Shown here: positions 18,291 through 25,839 of the stretch, one piece after another
Layout of the letters: each line of letters begins with the position of its first letter
Position numbering within the stretch: the first letter of the stretch is position 1
Assembly (NCBI RefSeq): GCF_009712605.1
Contig: NZ_WASO01000001.1
Span: 682,001 to 746,000 of the forward strand
Direction: 5' to 3'
Source: Paludibacter sp.
GTDB taxonomy: Bacteria > Bacteroidota > Bacteroidia > Bacteroidales > Paludibacteraceae
Length of the DNA stretch: 64,000 bases
Made by a program: the position numbers and the translations under genes
The notes under the pieces: model-generated
Told to the model about the DNA's origin: nothing
The model's input: only the letters and a program-made list of their open reading frames with translations
Databases searched by the model: none

Positions 18291-19181
18291 TCAATCGGAG
18301 ATATGGTATCCGAAATTCCGTAATTTAGTTTCGCGGTTTCTCCAGTCTTTTTCTACTTTGATAAATAGTTCAAGATATACTTGCTTACCAAAAAAAGCTT
18401 CGATATCTTTTCTAGCCTCCATGCCGACTTTGCGAAGGGATTTTCCCTGATGTCCAATCAGAATTCCCTTTTGCGAATCTCTTTCAGCATAAATCACCGC
18501 GTTGATACGAATTAATTTGGCTTCCTCTTTAAATTGTTCAACTACGACTTCGACAGAGTAAGGAATTTCTTTGTCGTAGTTCAGAAGTATTTTCTCTCGG
18601 ATTATTTCTGTTACAAAAAAGCGCTCCGGCCTGTCCGTTAAAGCGTCTTTGTCGAAAAACGGAGGCGAATCTGGCAATAATTCTTTGATGCGTTTTAACA
18701 ACGGATCGATGTTGAACTTCTGAGTAGCAGAAATAGGAATTACTTCAGCCTCAGGTAAAATAGTATGCCAACTGTCAACAATCTCGACGAGTTTTGCTTC
18801 GTCTACCAAGTCGATTTTGTTGACTACCAAAATGATCTTATAATCGCCTGCATGCTGCTTTACCATCTCGATAAAATCAGCATTCTTTTCGCTCGAGTCA
18901 ATTACGTCTGTGACGTAAAGCAGTATATCAGCATCCGTCAATGCTGACTGGGAAAATCCCAGCATTGATTTTTGTAGTTTGTAATGCGGTTTTAAAACAC
19001 CAGGGGTGTCAGAATATACAATTTGAAAATCTTCGCCATTTACAATTCCCATTATGCGATGACGGGTTGTTTGTGCTTTGGAGGTAATGATCGAAATTCG
19101 TTCTCCCACCAAGGCGTTCATTAATGTTGATTTGCCTACGTTGGGGTTACCTACAATGTTTACAAAGCCTGCTTTATGCAT
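18291..19181 (-). CDS. era: GTPase Era
   Basis: Essential GTPase that helps mature 16S rRNA and the 30S subunit. From the ATG at 19181 it is 296 residues beginning MHKAGFVNIVGNPNVGKSTL; the frame continues upstream to 19244 but the family N-terminus fits 19181. Motifs are G1 GNPNVGKS, G2 TTRHR, G3 DTPG, and G4 NKID, and the C-terminal KH domain contains the typical VVEQF and ILIGHQGKSLRKVGMEARKD (about residues 247-266). Transcription runs toward the cargo cluster, from which it is separated by its own terminator. Confidence 0.96.
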   Translation of the reverse strand: MHKAGFVNIVGNPNVGKSTLMNALVGERISIITSKAQTTRHRIMGIVNGEDFQIVYSDTPGVLKPHYKLQKSMLGFSQSALTDADILLYVTDVIDSSEKNADFIEMVKQHAGDYKIILVVNKIDLVDEAKLVEIVDSWHTILPEAEVIPISATQKFNIDPLLKRIKELLPDSPPFFDKDALTDRPERFFVTEIIREKILLNYDKEIPYSVEVVVEQFKEEAKLIRINAVIYAERDSQKGILIGHQGKSLRKVGMEARKDIEAFFGKQVYLELFIKVEKDWRNRETKLRNFGYHISD

Positions 19182-19799
19182 AATTTTTTGGTTCAAATGA
19201 CAAGTTTCAAACACTCCCTTTTTAAAAAAGGAAATGGGTTGCAAATATAGTGTCTTTTTGAGGAAATCAAAATGTTGTACAACTAAATGTTAAAACAGTG
19301 AATAAAATATAATGCCCTGATTACTAATGTAAGTGTACGTTGAAATATAGATGTAAATTAATTATAATATACAAAATGTTGTTTTTATTTGCTATATTCG
19401 TCTTTTTATTTACATATAATATTAAAAAAATGTCTATTTAAGGGTTTTTGCTATGATTTGTCGATATATTAAAAATCACATAAACGGTTATGAGAAGCAT
19501 AACGGAGTGTGTTATATTAAAAATAGACATAATAAAAAAATAAAAATTAGCAAAAATAATGCTCAAATAAACAATAATTATATATATTGCTTTTGCTCTA
19601 AAATAACTCGGAATTTGATCAGCAAGAAACGTTGCACATGATTTTGGCAGATAATCTTGGGGCGATACTTTTGAGTAATCGCGACTTTTATTCGTACCTG
19701 TCAATCAGGTTGACTATGCTTTTGTATTGAATTCTATGGGCATTGTTAAGTCTAAATCAAATAAACAGGAATGACCTCACGTACTCAGTTGAAACAGTT
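19182..19799. other. AT-rich non-coding region upstream of the rhamnogalacturonan cluster
   Basis: About 600 bases of strongly AT-rich DNA (long A/T stretches around 19300-19600) without a credible gene. Short open frames on both strands here are rich in Asn, Lys and Ile and look like by-products of base composition. It should hold the era promoter on the minus strand and spacer before the operator array at 19800. I see no hairpin terminator or RNA gene. Confidence 0.5.
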
Positions 19800-19862
19800 T
19801 CAAAAAGAGTATATTTTGTATCAAAAAGCAAAGTCAAAATATCAAAAAAATCATTTTAGCCA
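19800..19862 (+). promoter_or_regulatory. Three direct repeats at 21-bp spacing, probable AraC-type operator array
   Basis: TCAAAAAG begins at 19800 and at 19821, and TCAAAAAA begins at 19842, each exactly 21 bases apart, which is two helical turns. The second copy extends to TCAAAAAGCAAAG. Direct repeats at this spacing are the classic half-site layout of AraC-family activators. The third copy ends 26 bases before the -7 box at 19876, so it reaches into the -33 zone. The extended copy recurs upstream of rhaA at 38965 at the same distance from a -7-like box. Confidence 0.6.
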
Positions 19863-19875
19863 CAAGCTTAATCTT

Positions 19876-19883
19876 TACTTTTG
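19876..19883 (+). promoter_or_regulatory. Probable -7 promoter box of the rhamnogalacturonan cluster
   Basis: TACTTTTG matches TAnnTTTG, 27-34 bases before the first gene's two possible ATG codons. No TTG -33 element is visible, as expected for an activator-dependent promoter. Confidence 0.55.
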
Positions 19884-19909
19884 TACTTCCTGAAATTATG
19901 TAAATGCCC

Positions 19910-22039
19910 ATGAAATTATCACTGACGTCCAAATGTTTAGTCTTGTCCCTTTGGATAATTCCCGGTTGTCTCTGCGCTGCAATAAACAGACAAGCTCTTG
20001 TTGAACGGAATAATCCGGTTGTTCACTCGTTTGATTCTCTTTCCTCTTTTTCAGTTGGTAATGGTACATTTGCTTTTACGGCAGATGCGTCCGGCCTTCA
20101 AACCTTCCCGCAACTTTACAAAAATGGTGTTCCTCTTGGGACTCAATCGCAATGGGGGTGGCATAGCTTTTCCAATCCGAATAATTACCGTTTTGAAGAG
20201 ACTTTGAAAAATTATAATTTTCACGGATGGAACGAACCTTATTCTACGGAGTTTAAGGAAGGTCGTCAGAAAGAGGCTTCCGAGTGGTTTCGCGAGAATC
20301 CGCATCGTCTTCATCTGGGTGTTGTGGGGTTAGAATTACAAAATGCACAAGGTCAAAAAGCAACTATTTCTGACTTTACGAATGTCAGTCAAACCCTTGA
20401 TTTGTGGACAGGAGAATTGCAAAGCTCTTATTCATTATTTGGGAAGCCGGTAGAGGTTAGAACAGTTTGTCATCCGGCCGAAGATATGATTGCCGTGTCA
20501 GTTAATTCTTCTCTCATTCGGACGGGAAACCTTAAGTTTAATTTACGTATTCCATATCCATCGGGCAAACATACTGACGACGCATGTGACTGGTCGAAGC
20601 CAGAGGCGTATTCAACCTCTATTGTGGAATCCGGAGCTGATTATGCGGTTATTTGCTGCCGGTTGGATGAAACGACATATTACGTAAAACTTCAGTGGCA
20701 GGGAGCCGCCTCTCTGTCTGAAACGAAAAGTCACTACTATGTGTTGGCTCCCGAAAACAGTGATAAATTTTCATTTTCGTGTGCATTTAAGATGGAAAGA
20801 CCGCAATTGAGCTTGAAAGATTTTGCGGCAACACAAGAGGCTTCGGCATCGTATTGGAATAACTTTTGGACCAAAGGAGCTGCTGCCGATTTTTCGCAGT
20901 GTAAAGATGCCCGGGCGAAAGAACTTGAAAGAAGAGTCGTGCTCTCGCAATATCTGATGGCGATTCAGTGTGCCGGTAATGTCCCTCCTCAGGAAACCGG
21001 GCTTACCTACAACAGTTGGTTCGGTAAATTTCACCTCGAAATGTATTGGTGGCATGCCGTCCATTTTGCATTGTGGAACCGTATCGACCTACTTGAAAAG
21101 AGCATGGACTGGTACAATGTGGCATATGATAATGCCAAAAAAATTGCCGAAAGACAAGGATTTAATGGCGTTCGCTGGATGAAAATGACGGATCCTTCGG
21201 CAATAGAAGCCCCTTCAAAAGTCGGTTCTTTTCTTATCTGGCAGCAACCCCATTTTATCTACATGGCCGAACTGATTTATCGCGACCATCCTTCGAAAGC
21301 AGTAATCGATAAATACAAAAAGCTGGTTTTTGAGACGGCTGATTTTATGGCCTCGTTTGCTACTTACGACAAGGCAAAGAACCGTTATGTTCTCAAAGGC
21401 GCCATTCCGGCTCAGGAAACCCTGCGTGCTGCCGAAACCACCAATCCGCCTTTTGAACTGGCTTACTGGTATTATGCTTTGAGCGTGGCTCAACAATGGA
21501 GAGTACGCGCCGGTTTGCCCGAAAATAAAGAGTGGAACAAAATCCTGAAACTATTGTCGCCTTTGGCACAGAAAGACGGTTTGTATTTGGCTGCAGAAAC
21601 GGCTCCCGAGACCTATCATGACGTCCGGTTTACCTCCGATCACATGGCCGTGTTGGGCGCGCTGGGTATTTTCCCGCAGAGTCGCCTGGTCAATCCGGCA
21701 ATAATGAAAAATACGTTGAATTGGATATGGAAAAACTGGAACTGGGACAAAACCTGGGGCTGGGATTACCCGATGACGGCCATGGATGCAGCTCGTTTGG
21801 GTGATGGAGAAAAAGCTGTGGGTGCGCTGTTGATGAATAAGCGGACCAATACCTATCTGGTGAACGGGCATAACTATCAGGATGAACGGTTACGCATCTA
21901 TCTTCCCGGAAACGGAGGTTTGCTGACTGCCGTTGCTATGATGTGTGCCGGTTGGGACGGAAGCAAAGGCAATAATCCGGGCTTCCCGAAAGACGGCAAC
22001 TGGAACGTTTTGTGGGAAGGCTTGAAAAAGATGCCATAA
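19910..22039 (+). CDS. Secreted six-hairpin glycosidase-like protein
   Basis: From the ATG at 19910 it has 709 residues with signal peptide MKLSLTSKCLVLSLWIIPGC; an ATG two codons upstream (19904) is equally possible. The N-terminal half (to about 300) looks like a beta-sandwich. The C-terminal half reads as an (alpha/alpha)6 toroid, with GLTYNSWFGKFHLEMYWWHA near 365, WQQPHFIYMAELIYRDHP, and GWDYPMTAMDAARLGDGEKA near 620. The architecture resembles GH65/GH95-type families, but I cannot place it in a numbered family. The catalytic acid cannot be fixed by eye; the Glu in FHLEM and the Glu in IPAQE are candidates. It is first in the eleven-gene cluster, directly after the operator array, so a role on rhamnogalacturonan side chains or oligosaccharides is likely. 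Confidence 0.65.
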   Translation: MKLSLTSKCLVLSLWIIPGCLCAAINRQALVERNNPVVHSFDSLSSFSVGNGTFAFTADASGLQTFPQLYKNGVPLGTQSQWGWHSFSNPNNYRFEETLKNYNFHGWNEPYSTEFKEGRQKEASEWFRENPHRLHLGVVGLELQNAQGQKATISDFTNVSQTLDLWTGELQSSYSLFGKPVEVRTVCHPAEDMIAVSVNSSLIRTGNLKFNLRIPYPSGKHTDDACDWSKPEAYSTSIVESGADYAVICCRLDETTYYVKLQWQGAASLSETKSHYYVLAPENSDKFSFSCAFKMERPQLSLKDFAATQEASASYWNNFWTKGAAADFSQCKDARAKELERRVVLSQYLMAIQCAGNVPPQETGLTYNSWFGKFHLEMYWWHAVHFALWNRIDLLEKSMDWYNVAYDNAKKIAERQGFNGVRWMKMTDPSAIEAPSKVGSFLIWQQPHFIYMAELIYRDHPSKAVIDKYKKLVFETADFMASFATYDKAKNRYVLKGAIPAQETLRAAETTNPPFELAYWYYALSVAQQWRVRAGLPENKEWNKILKLLSPLAQKDGLYLAAETAPETYHDVRFTSDHMAVLGALGIFPQSRLVNPAIMKNTLNWIWKNWNWDKTWGWDYPMTAMDAARLGDGEKAVGALLMNKRTNTYLVNGHNYQDERLRIYLPGNGGLLTAVAMMCAGWDGSKGNNPGFPKDGNWNVLWEGLKKMP

Positions 22040-22043
22040 AGAA

Positions 22044-22081
22044 TTTGAAGATTTGAGAATGTGGAAATTTGAAAATGGAAG
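22044..22081 (+). repeat. AT-rich intergenic repeat, copy 1
   Basis: A run of ATTTGAA-type units ending GTGGAAATTTGAAAAT. It aligns closely with 23482-23519 and more loosely with 28633-28671, all between genes of the same cluster. It has no coding content. Confidence 0.6.
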
Positions 22082-22155
22082 TTGAACCAACACATTTTTA
22101 TTATCCATGTTTTTGCCTTCAATTTTTAATCGTACATGTTTAAATCTTATATCAG

Positions 22156-23475
22156 ATGAAACGTTTTTCTCTGTGTTGCATCCTTTTTGCCGGCTTCTCA
22201 CTCTTTAGTTTTGCCCAAAGCAGTGGATGGAAATTTAGTTTTGGAACCTCGAAAGCGAAGAAAGGAGTAAAAGCTGTTTCGGCATCGACCGCATATTCCG
22301 ACGAATTGGGTTATGGTTTCGACTTTGAAACCCATCCGCAGGAATTTACCGCAGCGAATGGCAAAAAGAAGCTTACGGGTTGTCGAAGCGATAAACCGTT
22401 CTATTTCTCTGTAAAATTACCGGAGGGTAATTATGATATAAAGTTGGTTTTAGGTGGAACCAACGAGCCCTCTCTGACAACAGTTAGAGCCGAGTCGCGC
22501 CGGTTGATGTTGGCTCATATTGCTACTGCGAAGGGGAAAACAACAACACAATCGTTTACCGTTAATATTCGGAATGCGCGGATTAATGATTCGGTTTCGG
22601 TGAAAATAAAGCCGCGCGAAAAGGCAAAGCTGAACTGGGATGATAAGCTGACTTTGGAGTTTTGCGATAGAAATGCAGCGGTTAGTTCCATAGAAATAAC
22701 GCCAAATACGACAGCGCCAACTATTTTTCTTTGCGGAAATTCAACGGTAGTCGATCAGGACAACGATCCGTGGTGCGGTTGGGGCCAGATGTTTCCGTCG
22801 TTCTTCAAAAAAGGAGTCGCAATTGCAAATTATGCCGAATCGGGCGAAGCTGCCAATACCTTTATCTCGGCCCGTCGTCTCGAAAAGTTGCTGACGAAAA
22901 TAAAAAAGGGTGATTTCCTCTTTATGGAATTTGGCCATAACGACCAGAAACAGAAAGGCGAGGGAATTGGCCCCTGGGGCTCTTATCAACAGTCGTTGCA
23001 AAAATATATCGATGAGGCTCGCAAGCGCGGAGCTTTTCCGGTGATTGTGACTTCGATGCACCGCCGCAATTTTGATGCCGACGGTAAGGTAATCAATACC
23101 CTGGGTGAATATCCGGAGGCAGCCCGTCAGCTGGCAAAAAAGAACAATGTGCCTCTAATCGACCTGAATGCGATGAGTAAGATTCTGTACGAAGCGTGGG
23201 GACCCGAACAATCGGTCAAAGCTTTTGTGCACTACAAAGCTGGTACTTTTGCCGGTCAGGCCAACGACCTTGCGGACAACACCCATTTCAACGCGTATGG
23301 TGGTTACGAACTCTCCAAATGTATTGTGGAGGGTTGCATTACCAATAATCTTGACTTCATCAAATACCTGCGACCAGACAATGAACGTTTTGATCCTGCG
23401 CATCCCGATGCTTTCGAATCGGTTTCGTTTCCGTTGAGCCCGTTTACGACGGTGGAAAAACCGGACGGAAACTGA
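22156..23475 (+). CDS. Rhamnogalacturonan acetylesterase-like SGNH hydrolase (CE12 type)
   Basis: 439 residues with signal peptide (FSLCCILFAGFSLFSFAQS). An N-terminal beta domain (about 23-185) precedes the SGNH domain. Block I is IFLCGNSTVVDQDN with the nucleophile Ser; the usual GDS is GNS here, which I recall as normal for one CE12 subgroup. Block III is FMEFGHNDQK. The C-terminal catalytic pair is in LADNTHFNAYGG. The enzyme should remove acetyl groups from galacturonate in the rhamnogalacturonan backbone, opening it to GH28 and GH106 enzymes encoded next to it. Spacing to the next gene is 54 bases, filled by repeat DNA. Confidence 0.85.
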   Translation: MKRFSLCCILFAGFSLFSFAQSSGWKFSFGTSKAKKGVKAVSASTAYSDELGYGFDFETHPQEFTAANGKKKLTGCRSDKPFYFSVKLPEGNYDIKLVLGGTNEPSLTTVRAESRRLMLAHIATAKGKTTTQSFTVNIRNARINDSVSVKIKPREKAKLNWDDKLTLEFCDRNAAVSSIEITPNTTAPTIFLCGNSTVVDQDNDPWCGWGQMFPSFFKKGVAIANYAESGEAANTFISARRLEKLLTKIKKGDFLFMEFGHNDQKQKGEGIGPWGSYQQSLQKYIDEARKRGAFPVIVTSMHRRNFDADGKVINTLGEYPEAARQLAKKNNVPLIDLNAMSKILYEAWGPEQSVKAFVHYKAGTFAGQANDLADNTHFNAYGGYELSKCIVEGCITNNLDFIKYLRPDNERFDPAHPDAFESVSFPLSPFTTVEKPDGN

Positions 23476-23481
23476 GCGATT

Positions 23482-23519
23482 TGAAAATTTGAAGATGTGG
23501 AAATTTGAAAATAGAATAT
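23482..23519 (+). repeat. AT-rich intergenic repeat, copy 2
   Basis: ATTTGAA-type units followed by ATGTGGAAATTTGAAAATAG. It matches copy 1 at 22044 along most of its length with one or two single-base gaps. Confidence 0.6.
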
Positions 23520-23529
23520 TGAATTAATT

Positions 23530-24948
23530 ATGAAACGAATACTCTCCGGACTCTTGCTGCTTGTTTTTTCTTTTGGCGTTGGATTTGCTATCGATAAAAA
23601 TCCGGCGTGGCTGAAAGAGGTGGGCGCCAAAACGGTTCCAAACGGGAAAAAAATCTATTGGGTAAATAATTGCGGCGCAGTTGGCGACAGCATTACACTC
23701 AATACCAAAGCCATTCAAAAGACCATTGACTTATGTGCAGCCAAAGGCGGTGGAATTGTTGCTTTCAGGCCGGGAAGATATTTGTCGGGAGCCATCTTTG
23801 TGAAAAAAGGAGTTTGCTTGCGGGTTGACCAAGGTGTAACCTTGTTAGGTTCTCAAAATATTAAAGATTATCCTATCATCCGTACCCGGGTGGCAGGCAT
23901 TGAGATGAACTGGCCGGCAGCATTGGTCAACGTGAAAAATCAGGAAAACGTGGCCATTACCGGCAAAGGAATAATAGACGGACAAGGTAAATATTTCTGG
24001 GATTTGTACTGGGCGATGCGCAAGAATTACGATGCCAGAGGGTTGCGTTGGATTGTCGATTACGATTGTCAGCGTCCCCGCACGCTGGTGGTGGATAGTT
24101 CCAAAAACGTGACCATTGACGGAATTCAGTTTCAACGTGCCGGTTTCTGGACGGTACAGCTGCTTTATTCTGAAAATTGCACGGTGAAAAATGTGTTGGT
24201 GCGTAACAATATTGGCGGTCATGGACCGAGCACCGACGGTATCGATATCGATTCCTCTAAACGGATTGAGGTGGCTCATTGCGATATTGATTGCAACGAC
24301 GACAATATTTGCCTGAAAGCCGGTCGCGATGCCGACGGACAACGGGTAAACCGTCCGACCGAATACGTCTCCATTCACGATTGCGTGTCGGCGCGGGGTG
24401 GTGGCCTGGTGGTATTCGGTAGCGAGACTGCCGGTAGTATTCGTCACGTGGTGGCTTACAACCTGAAAACAAATGGCACTTCGGCGGCTGTTCGCCTGAA
24501 ATCGGCCTACAACCGTGGTGGTGTGGTGGAAGATGTGGCGGTTTATAATATCGATGCCCGCAATGCAAAGGCGGCTTTGGCTATTTCGCTCAATTGGAAT
24601 CCGTCATACAGCTACTCAAAATTGCCAGCCGCATACGAAGGCAAGGTGCTGCCCGAACATTGGAATAAGATGTTGGAAGTGGTGCCAGCCGAAAAAGGAA
24701 TCCCGACTTTCCGGGATGTGCATATTTCGGACGTTACGGTAAATGATACCCCGGTCGGCATTACTGCCGTGGGAATTGCAAAGTCGACGCTTGATAATTT
24801 CACTTTGGAAAATTGTACTTTTAATGTGGAAAAGGCAGGAGATATCGATTTTGGCAAAAACTGGACGCTGAAAAACGTTAAGTTTAACACGAAAGATGGT
24901 AAAGGATTGACGATCACAAACGACGAAAATGTAAAAGTAAATCCATGA
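23530..24948 (+). CDS. Secreted GH28 polygalacturonase-family enzyme (first)
   Basis: 472 residues with signal peptide MKRILSGLLLLVFSFGVGFA. It is a right-handed beta-helix of family GH28: NNCGAVGDSITLNTKAIQKT opens the domain, and the catalytic acids are Asp in STDGIDID (about 234-241) and Asp257-Asp258 in CNDDNICLKAG. GGGLVVFGSE and the substrate Arg/Lys in VRLKSAY follow. GH28 members hydrolyse galacturonic acid linkages, including those next to rhamnose, and the neighbours point to a rhamnogalacturonan activity. Its stop overlaps the start of the next gene by four bases (ATGA), so the two are translationally coupled. Confidence 0.9.
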   Translation: MKRILSGLLLLVFSFGVGFAIDKNPAWLKEVGAKTVPNGKKIYWVNNCGAVGDSITLNTKAIQKTIDLCAAKGGGIVAFRPGRYLSGAIFVKKGVCLRVDQGVTLLGSQNIKDYPIIRTRVAGIEMNWPAALVNVKNQENVAITGKGIIDGQGKYFWDLYWAMRKNYDARGLRWIVDYDCQRPRTLVVDSSKNVTIDGIQFQRAGFWTVQLLYSENCTVKNVLVRNNIGGHGPSTDGIDIDSSKRIEVAHCDIDCNDDNICLKAGRDADGQRVNRPTEYVSIHDCVSARGGGLVVFGSETAGSIRHVVAYNLKTNGTSAAVRLKSAYNRGGVVEDVAVYNIDARNAKAALAISLNWNPSYSYSKLPAAYEGKVLPEHWNKMLEVVPAEKGIPTFRDVHISDVTVNDTPVGITAVGIAKSTLDNFTLENCTFNVEKAGDIDFGKNWTLKNVKFNTKDGKGLTITNDENVKVNP

Positions 24949-25718
24949 GAATGTTGAAAATAGTATCGGTTTTTTTACTTCCTCTTCTTTGGCTTACTGC
25001 CGGGGCACAGGTACAGTCGCGTACGATTACTCCCAAAAACCAGGGATCGGTGATTACAGTCGGAGAAGCCCCCGAATTTACCTTTTATGTGCTCGATAAA
25101 GCTTCGGCAGCCCGATTTGGTTTGGTGAAGGGGAGCCAAAGTATCTGGCTCAGTGCGTTGAAGTCGGTGTGCAAGTCCGAAGGAAAAGGGTTGAAATACA
25201 CATTAACCGGCACCTTTCTGGAAAAAGGAAAACTTGCGATCGAGGTGTTGCCGCTGTACCAGACCGACGGCGTGATTATGCGTGTTAACGGCGAAAATCT
25301 GCCGGACAGCCTATCGTTATTCTGGGCTTTCGGGGCGGCGTGTGGTAAAACTCAGCAGGAGGTGCAGCCGGGACTGAATCCTGCCGATTGCAAAAACAAT
25401 GTGTTTGTGGTGGAGCGAAGCGGAGTCATTCTCTACTATCCCAAAGGCGGACTGCACGATTTCTCTGTCTTCTACACTATGTTTCCGATAGAGACTTCGG
25501 CCGTTTTATCGGATGCGCACAAACAAAATTCACCACTGGATTTGTTTCATTCCGGACATAAAACCGATGCGCAGATTCTGAGCGGAATGTTCCCCATCAA
25601 AAACGGGCAAAATTACTATTGTAGTTTTTACAAACCGGCCTCCAACTACGACGTGAATTACTATCGTCTGCCTGGTGTGTTTGAGGAGACCAAAGCGGGA
25701 AAACCGCAAGACCACTGA
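24945..25718 (+). CDS. Stand-alone DUF4450-like secreted protein
   Basis: 257 residues with signal peptide (IVSVFLLPLLWLTAGAQ) and no catalytic domain I recognise. It is similar to the N-terminal domain of the 1225-residue protein encoded 3 kb downstream: GEAPEFTFYVLDKASAARFG here against GDVPEFAFYLPGMGGNLHFG there, then LSLFWAFGAACGKTQQEV and LNPADC here against VELLVVFGGVTGKRFSRE and VDAADC there. It therefore looks like a free-standing copy of that domain. A carbohydrate-binding or chaperone role is a guess. It is coupled to the GH28 gene by a four-base overlap and followed by 121 bases before the GH106 gene. Confidence 0.6.
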   Translation: MRMLKIVSVFLLPLLWLTAGAQVQSRTITPKNQGSVITVGEAPEFTFYVLDKASAARFGLVKGSQSIWLSALKSVCKSEGKGLKYTLTGTFLEKGKLAIEVLPLYQTDGVIMRVNGENLPDSLSLFWAFGAACGKTQQEVQPGLNPADCKNNVFVVERSGVILYYPKGGLHDFSVFYTMFPIETSAVLSDAHKQNSPLDLFHSGHKTDAQILSGMFPIKNGQNYYCSFYKPASNYDVNYYRLPGVFEETKAGKPQDH

Positions 25719-25753
25719 TTGATTTGAAAATTCAGTTCATATTGCAGATTTTT

Positions 25754-25788
25754 CCCCTCTCTTCGGGAGAGGGGTTAGGGGAGAGGTC
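25754..25788. repeat. GC-rich intergenic hairpin repeat
   Basis: CCCCTCTC and GAGAGGGG (25754-25774) form a perfect 8-bp stem with a TTCGG loop, followed by TTAGGGGAGAGGTC. Sequences of this style recur between genes of Bacteroidetes. It has no T run, so it is not a standard terminator, but it may lower readthrough into the GH106 gene. Confidence 0.6.
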
Positions 25789-25839
25789 ATAAAATGCAAA
25801 ACGATATAAATACCTTAATCAACTATTGTATAATCTTCA

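Noticed and set aside
19438-19704. Overlapping short open frames on both strands upstream of the rhamnogalacturonan cluster
   Set aside because: Composition is dominated by Asn, Lys and Ile from AT-rich DNA, with no family feature and no promoter arrangement.
22156-23475. GNS in place of GDS in the first esterase suggesting an inactive enzyme
   Set aside because: The nucleophile Ser, GHND and the Asp/His pair are all intact, and I recall GNSTV as normal for a CE12 subgroup.
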